64,000 bases of DNA from Parasedimentitalea huanghaiensis (GCF_009753675.1 NZ_WQLV01000005.1:248001-312000); one strand, 5' to 3'; shown: positions 8,135 to 16,586, counted from the first letter of the stretch. Notes: generated from the sequence alone by a model not told the origin. Numbers and translations: made by a program.

Positions 8135-8586
8135 GACGTCACCTCCGTTGAAGCCGCGCCGTTGCCTGTGCCACCCAGGCCCCGAACAAGACTGACGGCA
8201 ATGTTTTCCGCGCGCCGCATCATGTGTGCTGTGAAGTCTGGGTTCGGGCTGACTTCGGATAGCGTTTGGGAGAAAAGTGCAAGCCAGATCGGAAAATGAT
8301 CGGGTTCCAGGGTGGGTAAGCCTGCGTGTATCTGCACCGGTTTGCCTGAATATTCGCCGCTGTTTAGCAGAACCCCACGCCAGAACCGCTCCATTTTTGC
8401 AAGGTGTTCGCCCCAGTCTGCAACCGAGGCATGGAAGAGGGGGCCCAGAACCTGATGTTGGCGCACCTTGTTGTAGAAGACAGTTATGACCAGCCGAATG
8501 GACTCGGTGTTGAAGCCCATCTCAGCGGCGCGCCTTTGAACCTCAGTGCGCCTTAGTAGGGCAGTTCTATGTGCAGTTTTCGTCAT
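8131..8586 (-). CDS. Group III truncated haemoglobin (first copy, head of operon)
   Basis: A 151-residue group III truncated haemoglobin with an N-terminal extension of about 20 basic residues. Conserved elements: FYNKVRQHQVLGPLF, DWGEHLAKMERFWRGVLL, YSGKPVQIHAGLP carrying the likely proximal histidine, and FPIWLALFSQTL. It differs clearly from the second copy 470 bp downstream, so the pair is not a recent duplication. It is the first gene of the minus-strand operon, and its promoter must lie in the short divergent region shared with pseudoazurin. The ATG at 8586 is taken as start. Confidence 0.88.
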   Translation of the reverse strand: MTKTAHRTALLRRTEVQRRAAEMGFNTESIRLVITVFYNKVRQHQVLGPLFHASVADWGEHLAKMERFWRGVLLNSGEYSGKPVQIHAGLPTLEPDHFPIWLALFSQTLSEVSPNPDFTAHMMRRAENIAVSLVRGLGGTGNGAASTEVTS

Positions 8587-8699
8587 CAGCCAACCCCGAT
8601 TTTGCTCAAGGCTGGTGTAGTTTTTTAAATTGGCATTGTAAATACCTATTTAAGATCGTAAGTGATGGTGCGGCAAAAATGCTCAGATTGGAGAATGAT
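8587..8699. promoter_or_regulatory. Divergent promoter region, haemoglobin-cbb3 operon / pseudoazurin
   Basis: About 110 bp separates the haemoglobin operon (minus) from pseudoazurin (plus). It is AT-rich (T6 tract and AAATTGG near 8620) and must hold both promoters. I looked for an FNR-type TTGAT-N4-ATCAA or NnrR-type palindrome and saw none that is convincing. A GGAG six bases before 8700 is the pseudoazurin ribosome site. Confidence 0.5.
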
Positions 8700-9146
8700 A
8701 TGGCAAAGTTTGTTAACACAGCGATTGCAGTTGTATTGGCTGGACTTGCGACGGTTTCGAGTGCGGAAATCCATGAGGTTCGCATGATGAACCGATCGGA
8801 AGAAGGGCGCATGGTTTTTGAACCTTCGTTCCTAAGAGTGGACGTCGGTGACACCGTTCGCTTTCTCGTGACGGATAAAGGACATAATGCGGAAACAGTG
8901 AAGACGATGGTCCCCGCGGGCGAGGAGGGCTTCAAGGGAGCCATTAACGAAGAGGTTGAGTTCGTTTTTCAGGCAGAAGGTTTTTACGGCGTAAAATGCA
9001 AACCGCATTACAACATGGGCATGGTGATGACTGTCGCGGTTGGGGCTGAAACCTTGCAAGCCCCCGAAGGGTTTCTGGAAGGTCGCATTCCCAAAAAGGC
9101 CGTTCAACGCTTTACTGAACAACTTTCAAAGCTTGCAATTGACTAG
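8700..9146 (+). CDS. Pseudoazurin, periplasmic type 1 copper protein
   Basis: A 148-residue blue-copper electron carrier. The first 22 residues form a Sec signal peptide ending SSA. The four copper ligands are visible: His62 (GHN), Cys100, His103 and Met108 in the VKCKPHYNMGM loop, with the spacing of pseudoazurins (Cys+3 His, +8 Met). The start at 8700 has GGAG six bases upstream; an earlier in-frame ATG at 8679 has none. Pseudoazurin usually donates electrons to nitrite or N2O reductase, and sometimes to oxidases. Divergent placement against a cbb3 operon fits a low-oxygen electron carrier. Confidence 0.92.
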   Translation: MAKFVNTAIAVVLAGLATVSSAEIHEVRMMNRSEEGRMVFEPSFLRVDVGDTVRFLVTDKGHNAETVKTMVPAGEEGFKGAINEEVEFVFQAEGFYGVKCKPHYNMGMVMTVAVGAETLQAPEGFLEGRIPKKAVQRFTEQLSKLAID

Positions 9147-9449
9147 TCTGAGCGAAAAAGCTTGTACACCAAGTTAAGCAAAAGCTGCTCCCTTCGTCGG
9201 TAAACATCTCGAAGGGGCCAGCAACCACGGCGCATAGAAATGCATCTTCTCCTTGGGGGAAAAGATAACCATTTTTAGCTCAACAAAGTAGCTCAATGGA
9301 CATTGTATTCTTTGCAGGGGGGCAAACAAAACTTGATTGGGACGTAAAACCTCTGCAACGTAACCTTGTTAAGGAAGCTGAGGAGCAGTGTCCGTCAGTT
9401 TCGAGTTCTCCAAGGGTATTGCGCGATACGGTAGGAAGAGAGTTTTAAA
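9147..9449. other. Intergenic, no gene seen
   Basis: 303 bp between pseudoazurin and the helical protein gene. No convincing open frame, tRNA or strong hairpin. It probably holds the promoter for the gene at 9450 and marks the left side of the accessory island. Confidence 0.4.
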
Positions 9450-10934
9450 TTGCCCAAAACTGACTTTCAAAAACAATGGGTGCGGGCGCTGACCGGCTAT
9501 GACAACTGCATCAAACAAATTTTGGATAATGATGCGTTTGGGCTTAAGGCCAAGGATGTCTCCATTAGCTCGAAAATCGGAAACCATCTGAAGGGCTTGG
9601 ATGATGCAAGCGGCATGGTGGATTGGTTTGACAAGGAAACAGCCTTTAGTAAGAGCAACGAAATTCCCGCCCTTATGCGTCGGATTGGGGTTATTCAGGG
9701 GGCGCTGAAGAAGTCCGCAAAAAAGGCCAAGCTCGCTTGGTACGAAGGCGGCGAAGCTCCCGGAGATTTAGCAGATTCTATTTCGGGCATTCTTGTGAGC
9801 ATTGAAGCCAGACGCAAACGCTTGATCAAGGCGCAGACCACACAAGAGACCGTGGCTAATGTTGCGCTGCTGACCAAAGGAGAGGTCCGCCAATACTCAA
9901 ACGTCAATCCAGCAAAGGTTAGTAGCTTCGTTGTTGAGGTTGAGATGAAGCTGCCATCCGATCTTCTGGACGATCTTGTCAAGGGTGTGGAGGGAGTGAG
10001 CCTGGCCACGATGCAGCGCGTTGCAGAGGCTGAAATTTCGAAAAAGTACAAGAAGAAGGCGCTGGACGAGGTCCAATTTGTGCATCTGAACGTTCTGGAA
10101 TGGGATGGTTTGGAAACTTTGGCGAACAAAAACTTGCAACAATACACATCGAAGGCCGGGGATGACTGCGTAAAAGCCATAGAGAACCACTGGAAGAACC
10201 TTTTGAAAGGGCGGGATGCTCTAAAGGCGATGCGGATTAAGTGCGCTAAGAAAATCGCTTTTGGTGTTCTGAGCCTCAGCGCAGGGGCAGTGGCCTGTGT
10301 GGCGTCCTTTGGCACAGCCATTATTGTTTACGGCAAAATGATCAAGGACTTGGTGGGTATCGCGCTGACGATAAAGAAGCTGGCGCAAAGTGCCGATGCG
10401 GCGGCGGCCGATGTACAAAAGAAAGTTGCAGCCATTTCCAAAGCGCTGGAAGCTGGAACTGCTGCAAGTCCTTCAGCAAATGCTAAGGAGCTATTGTCAA
10501 TTTTGGGTGTTCCATTTTTGAAGAGCTGTAAAGCTGCCGAAGATGACATGACCAAGCTTTTGGCTAAAACCCATCAGGTGCGTGACAAGGCCAAAGAGTT
10601 GCTGGGTGGTGCTGAGAGTGGGATGAACCAACTCACCCATATGGAGCATTTGATTACCAAAAAATTGGGCGTGGAGAAGAGTGACAAACTCAAAACCCTG
10701 CAAAAGTTGAGAATTGCGAATGCTGAACTCATCGAAAAAGCGGTTTCTGTGCTGAACGCACACGAGCTACATATGGAGCTCTATAATGCGGCTGAAACTG
10801 CCGTAGATGCCTATAAAGAAGCGCAAAGTTCCAGTTTTCCAATCATCCGTGGTGCTGTGAATTCGGCCAATGAAGCAAATGCATTGAAAGGTGCAGTTGA
10901 TAATCTTGCCAAGATTGCCGGTGCTTTGACCTAA
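9450..10934 (+). CDS. Long alpha-helical protein with central hydrophobic segment, unknown
   Basis: A 494-residue protein of no family I recognise. It is almost entirely Lys/Ala/Leu/Glu-rich and should be helical. A hydrophobic stretch at about residues 268-308 is rich in Ala/Gly/Val and could form one long or two short membrane helices. Long amphipathic stretches lie on both sides (about 140-260 and 310-470). There is no signal peptide. The start is a TTG at 9450 with GGAAGAG nine bases before it. Soluble helical protein with a buried hydrophobic mid-segment is the architecture of ClyA/HBL/Cry6-type pore-forming toxins, but this is only a shape analogy. It stands alone on its strand in the accessory island. 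Confidence 0.8.
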   Translation: MPKTDFQKQWVRALTGYDNCIKQILDNDAFGLKAKDVSISSKIGNHLKGLDDASGMVDWFDKETAFSKSNEIPALMRRIGVIQGALKKSAKKAKLAWYEGGEAPGDLADSISGILVSIEARRKRLIKAQTTQETVANVALLTKGEVRQYSNVNPAKVSSFVVEVEMKLPSDLLDDLVKGVEGVSLATMQRVAEAEISKKYKKKALDEVQFVHLNVLEWDGLETLANKNLQQYTSKAGDDCVKAIENHWKNLLKGRDALKAMRIKCAKKIAFGVLSLSAGAVACVASFGTAIIVYGKMIKDLVGIALTIKKLAQSADAAAADVQKKVAAISKALEAGTAASPSANAKELLSILGVPFLKSCKAAEDDMTKLLAKTHQVRDKAKELLGGAESGMNQLTHMEHLITKKLGVEKSDKLKTLQKLRIANAELIEKAVSVLNAHELHMELYNAAETAVDAYKEAQSSSFPIIRGAVNSANEANALKGAVDNLAKIAGALT

Positions 10935-11518
10935 GATTGGGGAGCAACCTGGCAGGGACAAATTGGCGTTCCTGGCAAGACCAATTTGGAACTACTTTCG
11001 AATTTTCAGTGGGAACACTATTCGAGTATCGGATAACTGTATCAGGGTCGTTCACAGTCGCATGAAAATTAGCACCAAATGCAGGTCAAGTTTCTCCAGT
11101 GCAGTAAGGGGGCTTTTGGCGCCTGCATGATGCGTTTATGTCTCACCGCAAGACTGGTGGCTACTCTCCACCGGGGCCAGTCTATGGGCTAGCTTTGTTC
11201 AGGGGCAGGTTGTTTCTTGTACGTTAGTTTTGTTTCTACGGTGTGAGCACTTCAAGGCCCAAATGTGGGCTGATGCCGTAGAGAAGCAGCGTCTTAACCG
11301 GTGATAGCTCTGGGCCGTAGCACCTAGTTTGAGCAATTCCTTTGGTCACACAACTTCGCTAGCGCAATGATGGTTTTAGCCGCATTGAAAAGACCGAAAG
11401 CTTCATGTTGGCGGCCGAAAAGCGGCTTTCAAATTTACTTATTTGGCAAATTTCCTTGCTTATGTAGAAAATCACATGATTGTGTTCGAATGGGTATTGA
11501 AATCGGGGAACAGAATAC
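10935..11518. other. Intergenic, no intact gene seen
   Basis: 584 bp without a supported gene. Short open stretches around 11240-11300 look like decayed coding sequence but match nothing I know. A GGGGA about 14 bases before 11519 serves the halogenase gene. Confidence 0.4.
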
Positions 11519-13204
11519 ATGGAAAATCGTTTGCGAAAAATCACCATTGTGGGCGGCGGCACGGCAGGTTGGATGACCGCGCTAAACCTGGATATGATGT
11601 TTTCTCGAACGTCCGCGCCTAAGGATTGCCCGCGCATCTGTCTGATTGAGAGCCCCAATATCGCCACCGTGGGTGTCGGCGAGGCCACGGTTCCGCGCAT
11701 GCCGCGCATGATCCGTGAGGCAGGCATTTCAGAGCGGGACTTTTTCCGTGAGACCAATGCGTCGTTCAAGCTGGGCGTAAAGTTTTGCAATTGGAACGTG
11801 GACGCGAAGGGTAATCGCATCGATTATGTGAACCCTTTTGCCCACGGTCAGATGATGCATGGGCTAGAGGCCGCCGAATATTTCTTGCGCTTTGGCAATG
11901 GGGATCGAGATTTTACCCAGTCCATTTCGCCACACGATCATCTAGGCCGCCTATGCAAAGGCGCGCGTCAATTGAGGCAGCCCGAGTTTGAGCAGCGGTT
12001 TGGGTATGCGTATCACCTGGATGCAGTTAAATTTGCAGGCATGCTCACCAAGATCTGCACCAAGCGCGGTGTCGAGCATATCCAAGATGAAGTGCAATCG
12101 GTGGAGTTGGATGAGCAGGGCAACGTCAGCCATCTGATGCTAGAACGTAAGGGTCGTCATGACATCGAAATGGTCATAGACTGCACCGGGTTTCGCGGGT
12201 TGATAATCAACAAAGCACTTGGCGAGCCGTTTGTGGATTACTCGGACTATCTGCCCAACGATCGCGCCCTCGCTTTGCAAATCGAACACCCCGATCCAGA
12301 GAAAATCGAAAGCCTCACGCGATCGACTGCACTTGGTGCGGGATGGACATGGCGGGTGCCGCTCTACAATCGTGTGGGAACGGGCTATGTGTTCTCCTCC
12401 GCCCATCGTACGGATGATCAGGCGGCTGATGAATATCTCGAATGGCTAGGGGACAGTGGTAAAGGTGCGACGCCGCGCGTGATCCCGTTGCGCATCGGGC
12501 GAGTGCGCAATGCATGGGTCAAGAACTGCGTGGCGATCGGTCTGTCCGGCGGGTTTATTGAGCCGTTAGAGAGTACTGCGATTCATATGATTGATCATGC
12601 GGTGCGCTGGTTTGCAGAGCACTTGCCCACGCGAGACATCGATCCTTCCCTGCGGACAAGGTATAACCGGCAAGTAAATAAGCTCAATGAAGAGGTTCTG
12701 GATTTCATCTGTCTGCACTATCGGTTGGGCAACCGCACGGATGATCAGTATTGGATCGACGCGCGCACAGATCTGAAAATATCGGACCGGTTGGCCGAGA
12801 ACCTGGATCTGTGGCAGCACCGCCTGCCAATGGACCACGATATCGAGTTCGCTACGCTATTTAATTTTCGCGTTTATCAGGCGGTTCTTTTGGGGAAACA
12901 GGTCTATGATACAGGTTATGGCGCTGGTATCCGCGATCGTCTGCGTCCGTTGAAGAAACCGGTTTGGTTCCAGGGGATGAAGGGTGCGAAAGCCGATCTT
13001 GCGCAGATTATCAAAACGATGCCAGATCACAAAACGCTACTGCGCGATATCCGGGGAGAGCTGAAGCAACCCGCCTTTGGTATGGGGGCGGCGACGAAGC
13101 CAACAGTGGCGATGCCTGGCGAGGCGCCGCCCCCCCTGACAGTCTTGAACATGCCGAACCTCGCGGAAATCCAAAGCGGCGAGAAGGATTTGCAACTGTT
13201 CTAG
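11519..13204 (+). CDS. Flavin-dependent (tryptophan-type) halogenase family protein
   Basis: A 561-residue FADH2-dependent halogenase of the PrnA/RebH fold. Seen: FAD-binding VGGGTAGW (GxGxxG at 12-17), the FKLGVKF motif whose first lysine (Lys84) aligns with the catalytic lysine forming lysine-chloramine, the halogenase-specific WxWxxP as WTWRVP (276-281), and FIEPLEST with Glu348 aligning with the catalytic glutamate. All key residues are present, so it is probably active. Substrate (free tryptophan, a protein-bound or carrier-bound aromatic) cannot be told. No partner flavin reductase, NRPS/PKS or indole gene is adjacent. A hairpin follows the stop. Confidence 0.92.
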   Translation: MENRLRKITIVGGGTAGWMTALNLDMMFSRTSAPKDCPRICLIESPNIATVGVGEATVPRMPRMIREAGISERDFFRETNASFKLGVKFCNWNVDAKGNRIDYVNPFAHGQMMHGLEAAEYFLRFGNGDRDFTQSISPHDHLGRLCKGARQLRQPEFEQRFGYAYHLDAVKFAGMLTKICTKRGVEHIQDEVQSVELDEQGNVSHLMLERKGRHDIEMVIDCTGFRGLIINKALGEPFVDYSDYLPNDRALALQIEHPDPEKIESLTRSTALGAGWTWRVPLYNRVGTGYVFSSAHRTDDQAADEYLEWLGDSGKGATPRVIPLRIGRVRNAWVKNCVAIGLSGGFIEPLESTAIHMIDHAVRWFAEHLPTRDIDPSLRTRYNRQVNKLNEEVLDFICLHYRLGNRTDDQYWIDARTDLKISDRLAENLDLWQHRLPMDHDIEFATLFNFRVYQAVLLGKQVYDTGYGAGIRDRLRPLKKPVWFQGMKGAKADLAQIIKTMPDHKTLLRDIRGELKQPAFGMGAATKPTVAMPGEAPPPLTVLNMPNLAEIQSGEKDLQLF

Positions 13205-13247
13205 AACTCTTCTGCGTTCGGCGCTGAGAGTACTTTGAGATAGCGAT

Positions 13248-13276
13248 GAGGGTCGGGGCGTTAACCCCCGACTCTC
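13248..13276 (+). terminator. Hairpin downstream of halogenase, possible terminator
   Basis: An 11-bp stem (GAGGGTCGGGG pairing with CCCCGACTCTC, one mismatch) with a 7-base loop lies 44 bp after the halogenase stop. It lacks a T-run, so intrinsic termination would be weak. Confidence 0.45.
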
Positions 13277-13732
13277 TGCGCAGCTATCAATGTTGAATGT
13301 CGCGGGGATGGGGGCGCCCCTACCTGTTTATCGCATGCCCAATGCAGTGAATATCGACATGGTCAACAGGTGTGACTTGGCTGTTCACTTCGTTGAGCAG
13401 GTCAATATCGTTCAGGTTACAACATCAGCAGACTGGGCGAGGCAGTGGGGCGGGGGCTGTACTGGTTTTCTGCAGGATGGCTTCTGGACATCGCTTGGCG
13501 CTGGGCCTGTTTGGTTCCCGGGCGGAGGGTTTTGTTGAGGGGGGACTGCGCTGACCCGTTCGGTTATCCGTGTGGGACGTTCTGCGGGATGTGGGGTGGT
13601 GCGCAAAGGGGCTGAATTTGTGTTGAAAAACATGCGCCGGGATAATTTGTCGAAATATGCGCTGTGCACTTTATGCTTGTGAGCCTTTGAGTAGACGGTA
13701 GTTTTGCGAAAAATCAACTACGGGGTGAGAAG
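13277..13732. other. Intergenic, nothing recognisable
   Basis: About 455 bp with only short overlapping open frames on both strands that show no family resemblance and no good ribosome sites. It likely contains the promoter of the gene at 13733. Confidence 0.35.
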
Positions 13733-14254
13733 ATGTTCGGTTCACTGGTGAAGAATATATCTACTGGGTTCATTGCTGCATGTTCTGTTTTCTTTTTGAC
13801 GATCATATCGACAGGAGCCATCGCCATGGGAGAGGTGACGGTAAAGAAGCGAGTAATAATTTTTTCAGCGATGAACGACGCAGAAATTGACGCCTTTTAC
13901 ACTCTCCTAGAGCAAACAAACCCTGATATAGACGGGTTGTTCAGGCCCCAGAGTTTCGACGAAACGGACACTGTTGTTTATTTGCTAGATTCATGGAGTG
14001 CCGCGCAGAATGCACCGGGCGCACAGGAGCTGCCATATATTTTTGAGCGGGTCTATCAAGTCAAAAGCCCAGCTTTGGCTCATGGCACTTATATCGAACT
14101 AAATGACGGTCGTTTCTTACAATTCATTTTTTACTCTCTTTCCGATGGCGGCTACGCGCCACTAAAGTGCTTTGCTCTTCATCTGGCTATTGAGATTAAA
14201 CGTGAGCTGGGTGATGAATTTCAAAATAATACCTTTAGTGATTGCACCGAGTGA
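13733..14254 (+). CDS. Secreted or membrane-anchored hypothetical protein
   Basis: A 173-residue protein with a hydrophobic N-terminal segment (about residues 10-31) ending in AIA, which can act as a Sec signal or anchor. The mature part is mixed alpha/beta and acidic, with two cysteines (in LKCFALHL and in the C-terminal SDCTE) that could pair. GGGGTGAGAAG directly precedes the ATG, so the start is good. It is AT-rich compared with the housekeeping genes in the window. No family recognised. Confidence 0.65.
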   Translation: MFGSLVKNISTGFIAACSVFFLTIISTGAIAMGEVTVKKRVIIFSAMNDAEIDAFYTLLEQTNPDIDGLFRPQSFDETDTVVYLLDSWSAAQNAPGAQELPYIFERVYQVKSPALAHGTYIELNDGRFLQFIFYSLSDGGYAPLKCFALHLAIEIKRELGDEFQNNTFSDCTE

Positions 14255-14377
14255 GCTGGACTAAAAATTGGGCGATATTATTGACATTCTAGAGGACAAC
14301 AGCGGATCATTTGGTTTAGGTGACGGGATTGATGACAATCAATTTACATTGGCACAAACCAAGATGGCGCGTTCTTA

Positions 14378-14887
14378 GGGCTTTGTTGCACAAATAGGGT
14401 TTAGGTCGGAGTTCCCCTGACACCGGACGGATTTAGCCTACCGCCTCCGTTTTGGGGATGCCAGGTGCAGTAAAGCCGTTGAGGATTGCGGCTCGGATTT
14501 GGATCTCTGCGACCTGCCAATCTCTTCGTTTGGTGGGATCTGATCGAGCAGGTCAGGTAGTATGGGTGGGTCACCGATGCTGCAATTGGTGACCTAGATG
14601 GAACGTATTTCCAGTGTTTCTTCATCGATACCAATGTGGATCTTGCACCACAGACGGCGTTTGGGGCGGCCGTGCTTGTGCGGGCATTCACTTACCTCCA
14701 TCCTCCGCTACTGTCTACCAGAAGGTGCAAGGGCACCGATGTGCCTCGGAATGGGACCGCGACCGATAACGGTCTCTGCCGTCGACACCAAGTGCCGAAG
14801 TTCGGTAGTGTCCACCTGCTAATGAACCCCAACTATCACGCTGGATTCATGCAGTGAATCCCATCAACCGATTTGTGCAATAAAGCC
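14378..14887 (-). mobile_element. IS5-family insertion sequence remnant, internally deleted
   Basis: Imperfect terminal inverted repeats bound the element: GGGCTTTGTTGCACAAAT at 14378-14395 and its inverted counterpart ATTTGTGCAATAAAGCC at 14871-14887. Minus-strand translation between them gives IS5 transposase pieces in different frames: LHLLVDSSG, then KHGRPKRRLWCKIHIGIDEETLEIR (written here in part), then LPDLLDQIPPNEEIG. Stops, frameshifts and a length of ~510 bp (full elements are about twice as long) show it is dead. No clear target duplication remains. Confidence 0.85.
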
Positions 14888-15013
14888 GCACAGCTGCCTG
14901 AAATTGCACGCGAACTGTTGGTGGATCAGAAAACGGCAAAGGGGCTGTTGGATGCGGCTGACCAATGGTGCGTGAAGTTGAGCAGCCTGAAATCTGCCCA
15001 ACAATTGAAATAA
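14888..15013 (+). pseudogene. C-terminal gene fragment cut off by the IS remnant
   Basis: Immediately after the IS end an open frame of about 41 codons runs to a TAA at 15011-15013, reading AAQLPEIARELLVDQKT and then a helical, Leu/Ala-rich tail ending SAQQLK. There is no start codon outside the IS, so it looks like the tail of a gene whose front was lost. Family unknown. Confidence 0.4.
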
Positions 15014-15237
15014 CGTTGATTGATGTCAGATTCTTTGGCAAACTAAGAGGAATTTCTGGACGTAAAAAAATTCAAGCAATATTCGGGTGTTTTTAGTAAG
15101 CTTGAAGAGTGCCTATGCTTGTAAATTTTCCACCAATATTTTCAATCCGTTGAGTATGGTTCATTAATGGTTTCACACGGTGTGGCTCAGCAAAGGCCAT
15201 GTGCGTCGGCAGAGTTTTTGGGTCCAAAGGCAGCCTA

Positions 15238-15477
15238 AACTAAGAGAAAGTTTGGCTCATCTGGTTGGTTTGATTATGCGGCGTGTTGCCTGTGATGCAA
15301 GCGGCGCGTTTCGAGTGTCTTTCGTTTGATCCTTTCTCGCTGTTGTAGAATGGCTTTGTCCCGTCAGAAGTAGACGTCGGCAGGTGTGACGTTTTTCAGG
15401 CTCTCGTGGTGGCGCTGGTGGTTGTAGTGGTCGACGAAGGCTTCGATCTGGGCTTCGAGATCACCGGGCAGGAAACA
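15238..15477 (-). mobile_element. IS3-family remnant: end of element with C-terminal transposase fragment
   Basis: Minus-strand codons 15477 to 15364 encode the last 37 residues of an IS3-type OrfB integrase: LPGDLEAQIEAFVDHYNHQR, then HESL...TPADVYF and a stop. The non-coding terminus of the element extends left to a TAAGAGAAAGTTTGGCTCA sequence near 15240. The rest of the transposase is missing; the break at ~15477 adjoins the tail locus directly. Confidence 0.8.
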
Positions 15478-15506
15478 GATTACACCCAGCTTGGAGGGGG
15501 TGACTG

Positions 15507-15932
15507 ATGGGCTATGCAGCTGCTCGCAATGAGCAGGCGCGAGAGGGCATTGTGCGGTTTGGTGTTGTGACGGCCGTCGATGCCACAACGGCCCGCGCCA
15601 AGGTTAGCTTTGGCGGTGAGAGCGAGAGCACCTGGTTGCCTTGGATGGCGGAGCGGGCGGCTGCGATCACAGTTTGGGCACCGGTCTCAATTGGCGAACA
15701 GGTGGTTGTGCGGTCTGAATCCGGGGAAACAGCGCAGGGGGTGATCCTTGGTTCGCTGTTCAGTAATGGAAACCCGGCCGCTGGGTCAGCCGAGGCTGTT
15801 CATCGCGTCAAAATTGGCGGGTCCTCGATCACTATCACCGGCTCTGCAATCACCTTGTCCAGCAATGGATCGACAATCGTTTTGGACGCCGGGGATGTCG
15901 CGATTAACGGCGCCCGGGTTGATTTGAACTGA
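15507..15932 (+). CDS. Phage baseplate assembly protein V (P2 gpV-like spike base)
   Basis: A 141-residue protein of the gpV family, which forms the trimeric spike hub of contractile tails. The OB-fold part (about residues 15-100, with the WLPWMAERA and WAPVSIGEQV pattern) is followed by a beta-helix-like, Ser/Thr/Ile-rich tail. It is short compared with P2 gpV (211 residues) but complete in the core. A GGAGGGGG precedes the ATG. The gene begins only 30 bp from the IS3 remnant break. Its stop overlaps the PAAR start by one base (TGATG). Confidence 0.88.
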   Translation: MGYAAARNEQAREGIVRFGVVTAVDATTARAKVSFGGESESTWLPWMAERAAAITVWAPVSIGEQVVVRSESGETAQGVILGSLFSNGNPAAGSAEAVHRVKIGGSSITITGSAITLSSNGSTIVLDAGDVAINGARVDLN

Positions 15933-16222
15933 TGACTGCAGTTACGCGCAAAGGCGATAGCTGCACTGGACATGGGCCATATCCGCCACGGGTCAGCACT
16001 GGAGGAAGTGGCAATGTGTTTGCCAATGGCATTCCGGTGCATCGCCAAGGCGACAGCTGGGCGGTTCATTGTGATCCTGAGCCTATTTGTCATGGCGGGA
16101 GCCTGGCGTCTGGGTCTGGAACGGTAGATGCCAATGGTCAAGAGTTGGGCCGGGTGGGTGATCCGGTGGATTGTGGGTCTTCGGTTGCTGGCGGGTCTGG
16201 CGATGTCTTTGCGGGAGGCTAA
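15932..16222 (+). CDS. PAAR-domain spike tip protein
   Basis: A 96-residue PAAR-repeat protein that sharpens the tip of a contractile-tail or type VI spike. Repeats with metal-binding histidine and cysteine residues are visible: GHGPYPPR, VFANGIPVHRQGD, HCDPEPICHGG, then VDANGQELGRVGDPVDCG and VFAGG. No C-terminal effector extension is present. It follows gpV with a one-base overlap, the usual order for P2-like and R-tailocin loci. Confidence 0.9.
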   Translation: MTAVTRKGDSCTGHGPYPPRVSTGGSGNVFANGIPVHRQGDSWAVHCDPEPICHGGSLASGSGTVDANGQELGRVGDPVDCGSSVAGGSGDVFAGG

Positions 16223-16586
16223 AATAGCCATCAAAGCAATGGAATGCGTCGGATCTGTTAGGTGAGAATATCTGTGCCGGGCTTCAGGTGTAACTTGATG
16301 TTGGTTGGTGATCTGATGCGCCAATAATTTCGGACACCCAAATGCTGAGCCTCAAGTTTGGGTATAAGTTGGGCAGAATATACTCATTTTAGAAAATAAC
16401 GGTGCTATTTCTACCTAAAGGTGATATCCGTCTCTTATTCAGTTGCTGGAATAACGTGTGGATCCAAAGTTATCAATGATCCTCGGTGTGGTGATTTTAA
16501 TGTGGCTACAGGCGCGACTTACTAGTGACGCTTGAGCAGCTATTGAACAGCAATTTAGTAGTTTCTGTTCTCAAAGGGAAACCAAT
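16223..16586. other. AT-rich gap at the start of the cargo segment
   Basis: 364 bp without a supported gene, clearly more AT-rich than the flanking tail genes. It marks the left edge of the foreign segment inserted between PAAR and W and should contain the promoter for 16587. GGGAAACC about 6 bases before 16587 is a fair ribosome site. Confidence 0.4.

Noticed and set aside
8587-8699. FNR or NnrR box in the haemoglobin/pseudoazurin promoter
   Set aside because: No palindrome close to TTGAT-N4-ATCAA or TTTG-N6-CAAA could be found; any resemblance was partial.
13290-13717. Overlapping open frames on both strands after the halogenase
   Set aside because: Mutually overlapping, no ribosome site, no motif, biased composition from GC-rich antisense frames.
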